Part shown: positions 27,850-35,097 of the stretch, in pieces
How positions within the stretch are numbered: position 1 is the first letter of the stretch
Layout: each line of letters begins with the position of its first letter
Notes under the pieces: generated by a model
Told to the model about the DNA's origin: nothing
Database searches by the model: none
What the model saw: only the letters and a program-made list of their open reading frames with translations
Program-made: the position numbers and the translations under genes
DNA from: Paenibacillus sp. V4I3
Lineage (GTDB): Bacteria > Bacillota > Bacilli > Paenibacillales > NBRC-103111
Direction of reading: 5' to 3'
Length of the DNA stretch: 64,000 bases
Assembly (NCBI RefSeq): GCF_030817215.1
Contig: NZ_JAUSZA010000001.1
Coordinates: 2,144,501 to 2,208,500, forward strand

Positions 27850-28356
27850 TCACCTCACATAGGGAGAGTAGGCTTGTATATTTTCAAAAAAATATGGTTT
27901 GATTCGATTATAGACACGTTCGGCATGGGCTTCTAGTACAACCGTTTGCATCGGTTCTCCCCATTTGGTTTCGGTATCGTTAGGTGTGACGACGCTATTG
28001 GAACGAAGAAGAGGAATGAACTCGCGCTCCCAGGTGTAAGTGCCAATATCTACAAGGTAGGTACGGCCTGCACCTAGATGATGAAGATACCAATTGTTAG
28101 CTTCAGACGTCGTTGTTACATCCCAGTATCCATGTGCATTACTGCCATTGAAATATAAGCTGGTAACATCGTACAAACGTATCACTTTGGGCATTGATGC
28201 ATAGTCGCATTCAAAATGCTGAGAAACAAGCCATCTCCGCCTATCGCTAATTTCCCAATAAACATAGAGCGAATGTGCATCCACGATCATAAGATGGAGT
28301 ATGTCCTTGTTATACCGATCGGGAACCTCGAACCCTGCGGTAGGTAATGCCTTCAA
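27850..28356 (-). CDS. DUF4912 protein, copy 2
   Basis: 168 residues. The DUF4912 core KDILHLMIVDAHSLYVYWEI is followed by KVIRLYDVTSLYFNG and HHLGAGRTYLVDIGTYTWE, matching copy 1 in order and length. TTG start at 28356 with AGAGGA seven bases upstream. It is the first gene of the leftward alpha-glucan locus and precedes fusion copy 2 by nine bases, repeating the DUF4912-fusion order of copy 1. Confidence 0.82.
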   Translation of the reverse strand: MKALPTAGFEVPDRYNKDILHLMIVDAHSLYVYWEISDRRRWLVSQHFECDYASMPKVIRLYDVTSLYFNGSNAHGYWDVTTTSEANNWYLHHLGAGRTYLVDIGTYTWEREFIPLLRSNSVVTPNDTETKWGEPMQTVVLEAHAERVYNRIKPYFFENIQAYSPYVR

Positions 28357-28571
28357 GGTGAATTCCTCTTTTCTAATGCTATTTACTACCTTATCACTCT
28401 AAAAGCATTCGCTTTTCCAAAGAAAAATATGCGTAGATTGTTAAAATCTAGCTGTCCTAAAAAAAAGGAATTTCAAACTTTTCTGGCGAATATATTGGAC
28501 TAATCCGGGTTAAGAAGTTTATGCTTACGATGCAAGCTTTCCTAACGGAAAGCTCTAAGGGAGGGTTTTTC

Positions 28572-28994
28572 ATGAGTTTTTGTTGTGGAGCCAGTATGAT
28601 TGGAACGAAAGGTACCTTGAAGCACATTCGTACACAAATTCACAATGTGCCCATTCTTTTTTGCCCGGTCTGTCATCGCATTGAAGTTCACTATCTGGTG
28701 GAGAACGAATACGAAATACTAGCGGAATATGCTCACGGAGACGGTGCTCCTGAGGTTGATTTTACGGAATATGTAGATGGTAAGGATCATCTATTGCATG
28801 ATAATTGTGTCAACCATGAGGGCGAAGAGCCTTTAGATATAGTACGCAGTCAAATTGATATGGCCCTTGATCTGCTTGGGGTCGCGAAATCTATTGGCGA
28901 TAATGAATGGGAAGATCAGCTTAAGAAACGATTGAAAATGCTGAGTGTACGCCGGGATAAACTGAAAAACAAAAAAACCTCCAAGCATTCGTAG
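28572..28994 (+). CDS. Zinc-ribbon protein of unknown function (YgiT-like N-terminus)
   Basis: 140 residues from ATG 28572, preceded by AAGGGAGG. Cysteines in SFCCGASM and ILFCPVCHRIEVHYLVENEY suggest a treble-clef or zinc-ribbon pairing like that of YgiT-type zinc fingers. The C-terminal half is helical and basic (QLKKRLKMLSVRRDKLKNKK). No partner toxin is adjacent. Function unknown. Confidence 0.65.
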   Translation: MSFCCGASMIGTKGTLKHIRTQIHNVPILFCPVCHRIEVHYLVENEYEILAEYAHGDGAPEVDFTEYVDGKDHLLHDNCVNHEGEEPLDIVRSQIDMALDLLGVAKSIGDNEWEDQLKKRLKMLSVRRDKLKNKKTSKHS

Positions 28995-29001
28995 AGGTTT
29001 C
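28973..29001 (-). terminator. Terminator of the REC-LytTR gene, inside the end of the converging gene
   Basis: On the minus strand AAACCTC...GAGGTTT is followed by seven T residues. It overlaps the last codons of the 28572 gene. Confidence 0.7.
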
Positions 29002-29008
29002 CTTGATA

Positions 29009-29052
29009 AAGCCACCCGTTGTTCCTAGCTGAAAAGGGGTGGCTATTTTTTT
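29009..29052 (+). terminator. Terminator after the zinc-ribbon gene
   Basis: AAGCCACCC with GGGGTGGCT, followed by ATTTTTTTATT. Confidence 0.85.
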
Positions 29053-29057
29053 ATTAT

Positions 29058-29831
29058 TTATTGAAGTTCAAGCAGAAGCTTCGCAAAATCCTTCTGTAAA
29101 TTCCTGCTTAGTGGAACCTTAACAGGCGTATGATTCAAATGAATTAGAAATCTTCTCGAAGTGGGAAATCCACTTTCTTTCACATACGATACCACATGGC
29201 GCAAATTGACTAGAAAACCTTTGAATGGACTGAACATATGAGGGGAGCTCTGGGCCAGTATATCCGTTAAATTCGTACTGGATTCCATATGTGCTCCATT
29301 CATGAGATGGATTCTGGTCAAACGCTTATCTTCTTTCTCAATGAAGAGAATGGAGTCTTCGGATATCGGCAGCTCTGATTTTTGATTTTTGACAGTAATC
29401 CACGTTGTAGTTCTAGGCTTCGGTGCTTGTACTAATTGACTGCGTTCTAGTTGAATCTCCGCAATGGCCTTCCGAATAGCCGCTTGAAACTTTGGCAGCA
29501 TCACTGGCTTGGATAGAAAGTAGAGGGATCCTAGATCATGAAAGCTCGTTAAAACATGGTCAATATTCGTCGTTCCGCTAACCATAATGACTTTTTGCTG
29601 ATATCCAGCGCTTCGCAAGGATTGTACCATCGTGATGCCATCTAAATTCCCTTCCAATCCAATGTCCACTAGCAAAATGTCAGGCTGAAGCTGATCGTAT
29701 AATTGTATAAATTGTTCGCCTTCAGAAACGATTGAGATGACTCTTAACCCGCATTGTTGGCTATAGCTTTCGAGTAATTTACCTGCCCAATAGTTATCTT
29801 CCACGATGGCCACTGTGAAACGGTGTCCCAT
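29058..29831 (-). CDS. REC-LytTR response regulator
   Basis: 257 residues from ATG 29831; GTG 29858 is possible but has no site. The receiver domain has the acidic pocket (VAIVEDNYW), phospho-acceptor Asp in DILLVDIGLEG and the conserved Lys in LSKPVMLPKF. The LytTR DNA-binding domain occupies about 155-255 (ISEDSILFIEKEDKRLTRIH, then FKGFLVNLRHVVSYV). LytTR regulators bind direct-repeat sites and often control peptide signalling or cell-surface genes. No histidine kinase is adjacent; the divergent gene at 30012 encodes only a membrane domain. Confidence 0.88.
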   Translation of the reverse strand: MGHRFTVAIVEDNYWAGKLLESYSQQCGLRVISIVSEGEQFIQLYDQLQPDILLVDIGLEGNLDGITMVQSLRSAGYQQKVIMVSGTTNIDHVLTSFHDLGSLYFLSKPVMLPKFQAAIRKAIAEIQLERSQLVQAPKPRTTTWITVKNQKSELPISEDSILFIEKEDKRLTRIHLMNGAHMESSTNLTDILAQSSPHMFSPFKGFLVNLRHVVSYVKESGFPTSRRFLIHLNHTPVKVPLSRNLQKDFAKLLLELQ

Positions 29832-30011
29832 ACGTTCATCGCACTCCAATCCTCTCACCCATGGGCCCTATGCATCCTGTCAACTTATGCTCAGAAACAG
29901 CCAACTTAGTCCACTTTGAAGGCAAAAGAACGGTTATCTTGTATAGTTCTAGGTGTGGATTCAAATAGGTAGGCCGCTTAAGAGCAGGCATAGAAATGAG
30001 GGAACGTGTAG

Positions 30012-30641
30012 TTGTTTACATCGGTGAAATTTATCCTAACCTGTATTGATTTTGTACCTATGATTTTATTCGCATTATTACTATTCAGACAAAGAGTGAA
30101 ACCGTATTGGATACAAATAACGCTCGCTGCACTCGCAGGAACGATGGTTGCTTATTTCGACAATTGGCCTTTATTATACGTTTGTATTATTTGTACACTG
30201 CTTATGATGGTTTGGAAATTTAGCCTTGTACCGACTTTAATCATAGCATTATCCGGGTATATTCTGTCGGTCATCGTATCTACGATTGTCCTCTTTTGTT
30301 GTGATTTAACCGATCTCGCTGCTTATACAGATATCAAGGATGACTCGTTAACGACTAATTTGATATTACTTTTGACCGTTATGGCGAAATGCGGCATACT
30401 TCTTGCCATTCATAAACAACGGCTCGGATTTACTTTTCTATCAAATTATACAAGAATACCGCTGACTAGAGAAAATGCTGGTTTCTATCTCTTTATTGTT
30501 GTTGTTATTATTGGAATCACATACCGTCATTCCTATCCGGATAGCGTGCTAAGCGCGCTGATGCCGATCCAAATGCTAGGTATGGCAACTGTTCTCTTCA
30601 TCTATGTCATGCTAGGTAAGGAACTTGGCTTTCAAAGATGA
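30012..30641 (+). CDS. Integral membrane protein resembling a sensor-kinase membrane domain without the kinase
   Basis: 209 residues with six or seven hydrophobic helices (FILTCIDFVPMILFALLLF, ITLAALAGTMVAYF, LILLLTVMAKCGILLAIH, FYLFIVVVIIGITY and others). The arrangement recalls the N-terminal membrane part of AgrC/GHKL kinases, but the frame ends after the last helix with ELGFQR, and no kinase domain follows. TTG start at 30012 with GAGGGA upstream. It is divergent from REC-LytTR and its 3' end overlaps the XRE-LytTR gene by 30 bases on the opposite strand. Confidence 0.6.
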   Translation: MFTSVKFILTCIDFVPMILFALLLFRQRVKPYWIQITLAALAGTMVAYFDNWPLLYVCIICTLLMMVWKFSLVPTLIIALSGYILSVIVSTIVLFCCDLTDLAAYTDIKDDSLTTNLILLLTVMAKCGILLAIHKQRLGFTFLSNYTRIPLTRENAGFYLFIVVVIIGITYRHSYPDSVLSALMPIQMLGMATVLFIYVMLGKELGFQR

Positions 30642-31253
30642 ATGCCGGGGGCTAGATTCAGCTTCCACAACAAACCCTGTATTGCGAGCCTCACATTCAA
30701 GAAGAGTCTGGTGATATTTCTTTTGCGGCATAGCGGCAATGGTGACACTAGGACCTTCTTCATAATCATTAAAATAAAGTTTGCCTTCTGAGGGGGCATA
30801 CTTTTTTATTTTGTTCAGATTGACGAAAAGATGCATGTCCAATTTCACAAAATGGTGATCCGTTAATGCTTCTATGAAACTCGTGAACGCCACAAGAGAT
30901 TCAACGTTCTCTTCCATGATGCCATCAGGCGAAACATATTGTATCGATTTAATACCAAACTCAACATACCATACATTATCTAAATGGATTTGAAAAGAAG
31001 TTTGCGAAGACGAGGCTTCTTCTAAATATCCTGCTTTTATGAGTAAATCTGTGTAAGGGTATTGGTATGCTTGTGATAGCTTTCTCAAGGTGTCAGGGGA
31101 TGGCTTGATGACATCATTCGTGGTACGATTACGTCCGAGCTCTAGATCCCTAATATAGGCATGAGACAAGCCGCTTTTACTTGCAACTTTACGCAAGGAC
31201 AATTTACCTCGTAACGTCTCGAGAAACTTACCAAAGTGATTGCCGGGTTCCAA
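30612..31253 (-). CDS. XRE-type HTH + LytTR-like fusion regulator
   Basis: 213 residues from TTG 31253 (GGAGG eight bases upstream; GTG 31262 is too close to it). Residues about 5-70 form an XRE/Cro helix-turn-helix: LSLRKVASKSGLSHAYIRDL. Residues about 90-195 follow the LytTR pattern strand for strand: VWYVEFGIKSIQYVSPDG, FIEALTDHHFVKLDMHLFV and NLNKIKKYAPSEGKLYF compare with the canonical FI-x-I-H-R-S-F-LVN-x-x-x-I. A protein with two different DNA-binding folds is unusual. Key basic residues of LytTR (H-R-S) are altered to D-M-H-L, so this half may have lost DNA contact and may serve dimerisation or sensing. Confidence 0.65.
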   Translation of the reverse strand: MEPGNHFGKFLETLRGKLSLRKVASKSGLSHAYIRDLELGRNRTTNDVIKPSPDTLRKLSQAYQYPYTDLLIKAGYLEEASSSQTSFQIHLDNVWYVEFGIKSIQYVSPDGIMEENVESLVAFTSFIEALTDHHFVKLDMHLFVNLNKIKKYAPSEGKLYFNDYEEGPSVTIAAMPQKKYHQTLLECEARNTGFVVEAESSPRHSSLKAKFLT

Positions 31254-31351
31254 ATGAAACACCTCCCATCCCTTAATTGTAAAGGATTCAATGTTAAATT
31301 GAAACCGTACTTTAGGTTTTATTTGCCATTAGGTGCCCAATTGGACATCTA

Positions 31352-31360
31352 TGGTATAAT
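31352..31360 (+). promoter_or_regulatory. Extended -10 SigA promoter of sigI
   Basis: TGGTATAAT (TG-N-TATAAT) at 31352-31360 with no clear -35. It could give basal SigA transcription of sigI. Confidence 0.5.
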
Positions 31361-31395
31361 AAATTTACTTTTTATTTCAGATTACATGCAATTGT

Positions 31396-31425
31396 ACCCC
31401 CCGAATTGTTATACATAGGGACGAA
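31396..31425 (+). promoter_or_regulatory. Candidate SigI-type promoter of sigI
   Basis: ACCCCCC (31396-31402) and CGAA (31422-31425), 19 bases apart, fit the C-rich -35 and CGAA -10 pattern reported for SigI. They lie 25 bases before the sigI start, which suggests autoregulation. Confidence 0.6.
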
Positions 31426-31449
31426 ACTACTATACTGTGAGGTGGAACG

Positions 31450-32229
31450 GTGCTACTGGTACTATTCAAAAAGTTTCTTGGAAAGAAGGAATCCCAGGGA
31501 CAAAGTGAACCGCATGCCTCTTCCCTTGAGGTTACCATACATCAAATTCAAGCAGGAGACCTACGACTTAGGAATCAATTTATTGCTGACTACCAGCCCT
31601 ATGTGGCTAAAGTTACAAGTAGGTTCTGCAAGCGATATATCGACCCCGCACGAGATGACGAATTCAGTATCGCTTTAGCAGCGTTTAATGAAGCAATTAA
31701 TCAGTATTCTTCCGTTATGGGAAGGTCTTTCCTAGGCTTCGCAGAAACGGTCATGCGGAGGAGATTAATTGATTTCTTACGTAAAGAACAACGTTTCAAA
31801 GGACAGATTCCTTACAGCTCGTTCGATCAAGAAGATGATGAAGATAACCTACTCAATCCAATTGAGGTTCATCAAGCTATCGAAGCTTATGAAAAGCAAA
31901 AGGGACTTGAAGAACGGCGAAGTGAAATTATTGATTTTAGCCGATGTTTAAGTGATTTTGATATCGATTTCTCTGAATTGACAGAAGCATCCCCTAAACA
32001 CGACGATTCCAGGCAAATGCTGTTCGGTATCGGCCGCACGCTAGCACAGGATGCAGAGCTTATGCGTACTCTTCTGACGAAACGGCAGCTGCCGATTAAA
32101 GAGCTGCTGGAGCAAGTTCAGGTTTCCAGAAAAACATTGGAGCGAAACCGTAAGTATTTGATTGCGATAGCTCTCATCTTTAACGGACCCTACCCTTACT
32201 TGCGAGATTATTTACATATTCGAGAATGA
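31450..32229 (+). CDS. sigI: RNA polymerase sigma factor SigI
   Basis: 259 residues, GTG start with GAGGTGG upstream. It has sigma-70 region 2-like sequence (IQAGDLRLRNQFIADYQPYV, then FNEAINQYSSVMGRSFLGFA and VMRRRLIDFLRKEQR) and the SigI-specific C-terminal HTH (LLEQVQVSRKTLERNRKYLI). In B. subtilis SigI responds to heat and cell-wall stress; in cellulolytic clostridia, sets of SigI-RsgI pairs sense extracellular polysaccharides. The anti-sigma gene rsgI follows after 29 bases. Confidence 0.93.
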   Translation: MLLVLFKKFLGKKESQGQSEPHASSLEVTIHQIQAGDLRLRNQFIADYQPYVAKVTSRFCKRYIDPARDDEFSIALAAFNEAINQYSSVMGRSFLGFAETVMRRRLIDFLRKEQRFKGQIPYSSFDQEDDEDNLLNPIEVHQAIEAYEKQKGLEERRSEIIDFSRCLSDFDIDFSELTEASPKHDDSRQMLFGIGRTLAQDAELMRTLLTKRQLPIKELLEQVQVSRKTLERNRKYLIAIALIFNGPYPYLRDYLHIRE

Positions 32230-32258
32230 GGAAAGCATAAAGAAAGGAAGAACAGCGC

Positions 32259-33602
32259 ATGAACAAGGGAATCGTAATGGAATTAAGCGACAGCTCCATT
32301 ATTGTCATGAATCCAGAGGGTCGGTTCGATAAGCTTCCGAGGGGAACGCGGAATTGTGAAGTTGGGGAAGAGATACTATACGCACCTGTGAAGCGGCGTA
32401 TGCGTGTACCGCAAATGGCTATTGCATCGGGACTGGCGGCGGCAATCGTACTATGCTTTGTCTTAGTATCAACGTTGACAGGAACCGTTCCAGGCGGCCA
32501 AGTGGTTGCCTACGTAACCATAGATATCAATCCTAGTGTAGAAATAGGAATTGATAATGATGAAGTAGTTCAGGATTTAATTGGGTTAAATTCAGATGGC
32601 AATGACTTAATTCAAACGTTAGTCTATAAGGGCAAGTCGTTAGAAGCTGTCACATCCGATATTTTAGACAAAGCCGAGCAGGGAGCACTTGCTAGAGGTG
32701 AAGCAGATATCATCATCAGCTCAACGATTGTAGAACAAAAAACGGATGTGAATGATCAGGCGATTGCTACAAAGCTGAAAGCTCAGGTCAGTAAGCATAT
32801 AGAGCAGACCCATCCGGATCAAATTAAAAATTATGAAGTGACTGCGTTCGCCGCCCCGCAAGAAGTAAGACAAGAGGCGAAGGCCAGCGGTGTATCGGCA
32901 GGGAAGTACGCGATATATTTGAATGCGGTAGACAATGGTGCGAAAGTATCTCTCGATGACATCAAAACGGTGTCAATTCATCAACTCGCGAAGGATAACG
33001 GCGGGATTGATAAACTGGTAAAGCCGGATAAGCCGATCGATAAATCGTCTCTGCAAAGGTTAATCGCAGATGAAAAATCCGGAAAGCTCAGCGAGAAAAT
33101 TCAACAAATTCAGGACGAGAAATCGGCCAATGACAAGAATAACGATAAAAATGATAAGAACGATAAAAATAACAATGGTAAGAACGGTAATAATGGCAAG
33201 GCTACGGTGAAACCAACACCAACACCGTCTTCGAAGAATGACAAGAACGACAAGAACGACAAGAATGACAATAATAATAAGAATGATAAGAACGACAAGA
33301 ACGATAGAAATGGCAACGATCGTAATAATGACAACAAATCAACGCCAAAGCCGAACCGTTCGAATGATGACAATGAGGATGATTCTAAGAAAGAATCATC
33401 CTCAAAGCCTAGAGCGACATCAACGCCAAAACCTACTGTAAAGCCCTCCAGTAAGCCAACAAGCTCAAGCAAACCGACGGATAAGCCATCTGCTAAGCCA
33501 TCGCAGAAACCGAAATCAGAAAATGATAGAAGCACCGTTTTCCCTTGGAGTTGGAGTGATCGGAACAACGATTCAAAGAACAACGATATTAAAAGGGATT
33601 AG
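32259..33602 (+). CDS. rsgI: Anti-sigma-I factor RsgI with low-complexity Asn/Asp/Lys tail
   Basis: 447 residues. RsgI_N domain at 1-50 (MNKGIVMELSDSSIIVMNPE), one membrane helix at about 52-72 (MAIASGLAAAIVLCFVLVST), then an extracytoplasmic domain starting VAYVTIDINPSVEIGID; an Asn-Pro at this place is the autoproteolysis site of RsgI-type SEAL domains. From residue about 285 the tail is low-complexity: (N)DKND repeats, then Pro/Ser/Thr/Lys-rich stretches (TPKPTVKPSSKPTSSSKPT). It ends with no carbohydrate-binding or hydrolase domain. The tail could span the cell wall or bind it electrostatically. The strand complementary to 33110-33583 is open only because of this repeat. Confidence 0.9.
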   Translation: MNKGIVMELSDSSIIVMNPEGRFDKLPRGTRNCEVGEEILYAPVKRRMRVPQMAIASGLAAAIVLCFVLVSTLTGTVPGGQVVAYVTIDINPSVEIGIDNDEVVQDLIGLNSDGNDLIQTLVYKGKSLEAVTSDILDKAEQGALARGEADIIISSTIVEQKTDVNDQAIATKLKAQVSKHIEQTHPDQIKNYEVTAFAAPQEVRQEAKASGVSAGKYAIYLNAVDNGAKVSLDDIKTVSIHQLAKDNGGIDKLVKPDKPIDKSSLQRLIADEKSGKLSEKIQQIQDEKSANDKNNDKNDKNDKNNNGKNGNNGKATVKPTPTPSSKNDKNDKNDKNDNNNKNDKNDKNDRNGNDRNNDNKSTPKPNRSNDDNEDDSKKESSSKPRATSTPKPTVKPSSKPTSSSKPTDKPSAKPSQKPKSENDRSTVFPWSWSDRNNDSKNNDIKRD

Positions 33603-33643
33603 TAAGAGTTAAAAGAATAGAAATGTACATAAGCACCCAAGAT

Positions 33644-33694
33644 AAACACCCCAGGCATACTTCACTTTTACGTGAAGCTATGCCTGGGGTGTTC
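33644..33694. terminator. Bidirectional terminator between rsgI and the PepSY gene
   Basis: AACACCCCAGGCATA pairs with TATGCCTGGGGTGTT, with an inner ACTTCAC/GTGAAGC stem. Confidence 0.85.
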
Positions 33695-33703
33695 ATGTAT
33701 GTT

Positions 33704-34864
33704 TTATTCGGCAGAGCTGATCAAAGGAATCATTGTTGTTGGAGGAGATTCTTTGATGCGGGAAGAGCTTTTACTTCTGCGGCGCGCTCTAGCTTTGAAT
33801 TGCCAAATGACCAACCCTGTAATCATGAGGAACAAGGGCATCATGCCCATAAGGAAGCTCGCGATTATTACAGATTCACCACCCCAAGTTGCGAAATGCA
33901 AACCTCTTTTCCAAGCGCTGTAAAACGCCATTGGAGCATTTGGATTAGTTTTACCTAAAATTTCACCCGTGTAGGGGTCTTCATAGACGGTAACATTGCT
34001 GGAGCCACTCGGACTGTAACCTTCTTTCATCGCTAACTGATATGTTTGATCAGACTTTGTGGGTAGTTGGACTCGGACCAGCTTAAGGTTAGGAAACCGT
34101 TCTTGCGTATTTTGAACGATGGTGTCAAGAGAAAGCGGTGAACCGTTCATGTTTGTGGTTTTGCTCCAAGAGGCAGCTGCTTCGGTTTTGGTCGACATCC
34201 CCAACCATCCAAACACATATTTATCAAGTTGATAAGCCGTGCCTGTGAGGGCGAATACGAGAAGGAACGGAATGGTTACTATACCGACTGTTTTATGTAG
34301 ACCAAGATTGAGGGCAAGCTTACCTTTGTTTCGAATAATTCGGAAACCAAGAGCGAATTTGCGAAGGCCGGGCCACCATAGATAAGCACCTGTGACTAGA
34401 ATGATGATGAGACCGATACCCATGAAGCCGGCGACAATGGAAGCATTAGCTTTACCAAGTACATCCTGAGCAAGTAAATAACGGTGTATTTGTAGAACCT
34501 TCGTAAAGAAAATATTTCTACTAGGTCCTACAGGCCCAAGTACATGGGCGGAACCTGGATCAACGTAAACATTTTGAGTCGAAGCTTTGCCATTCGCGTC
34601 TTTGGTTAGTCTTACATGATAAAGACCATCTTCTGTCGGAAGCTCGATTCGATCCATTTTGAACCCTGGAAAAGCTTGCTCCACACCCTGCTGAACGTCG
34701 AGTAATGAGGCATGACCTGGCGTAGGCTGATAAAGCTGTGGATGTATCCATTTCTCTACATCATTTTCAATGACAAGCAGACTGCCTGTCGTACAGATGA
34801 CAACAATGAATAAGCCTAGAAGTAAACTTACCCAAAGATGAATTTGTAAGAATAATTTACGCAT
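33704..34864 (-). CDS. PepSY-associated TM protein (PiuB-like, iron-regulated)
   Basis: 386 residues from ATG 34864, which follows GGAAGGG; upstream in-frame codons would overlap the Fur boxes and are not coding. Membrane helices at about 7-32 (LWVSLLLGLFIVVICTTGSL), 140-165, 195-220 and 345-370, with two PepSY-like periplasmic stretches between (residues about 35-110 and 225-300). Family members sit in the cytoplasmic membrane beside siderophore uptake and ferric-reductase systems. Two Fur boxes overlap its promoter region, so it should be induced in iron limitation; it may reduce or move ferric-siderophore iron. Confidence 0.85.
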   Translation of the reverse strand: MRKLFLQIHLWVSLLLGLFIVVICTTGSLLVIENDVEKWIHPQLYQPTPGHASLLDVQQGVEQAFPGFKMDRIELPTEDGLYHVRLTKDANGKASTQNVYVDPGSAHVLGPVGPSRNIFFTKVLQIHRYLLAQDVLGKANASIVAGFMGIGLIIILVTGAYLWWPGLRKFALGFRIIRNKGKLALNLGLHKTVGIVTIPFLLVFALTGTAYQLDKYVFGWLGMSTKTEAAASWSKTTNMNGSPLSLDTIVQNTQERFPNLKLVRVQLPTKSDQTYQLAMKEGYSPSGSSNVTVYEDPYTGEILGKTNPNAPMAFYSAWKRGLHFATWGGESVIIASFLMGMMPLFLMITGLVIWQFKARARRRSKSSSRIKESPPTTMIPLISSAE

Positions 34865-34881
34865 AATAGCCCTTCCATAAC

Positions 34882-34896
34882 TGAGAATGATTATCA
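34882..34896. promoter_or_regulatory. Fur box, proximal
   Basis: TGAGAATGATTATCA, 14 of 15 to the TGATAATNATTATCA consensus. Confidence 0.8.
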
Positions 34897-34917
34897 AAAT
34901 CATGAGTCTGCTTAGAA

Positions 34918-34932
34918 TGATAATGATTATCA
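34918..34932. promoter_or_regulatory. Fur box, distal (perfect consensus)
   Basis: TGATAATGATTATCA is a perfect 7-1-7 Fur box. The two boxes are 36 bases apart centre to centre, upstream of the PepSY gene. Confidence 0.9.
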
Positions 34933-35097
34933 CTTTCATTGTCAATACATTTATGGCTAGTCAAGTGCGATTGCTGTCATTGAATATCATGATAGCGTTT
35001 ATAAACGCCTATTGCATGGAAAGTAGGACCGAGTTGTATTACAATAGTTGCAAGCGCAATTATGAATGATTTTCTTAGTTGGAAGGGAGATTTTGGC

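Noticed and set aside
33110..33583. 157-residue Leu/Phe/Ser-rich frame on the minus strand
   Set aside because: It is the complement of the low-complexity rsgI tail, with no ribosome site or promoter.
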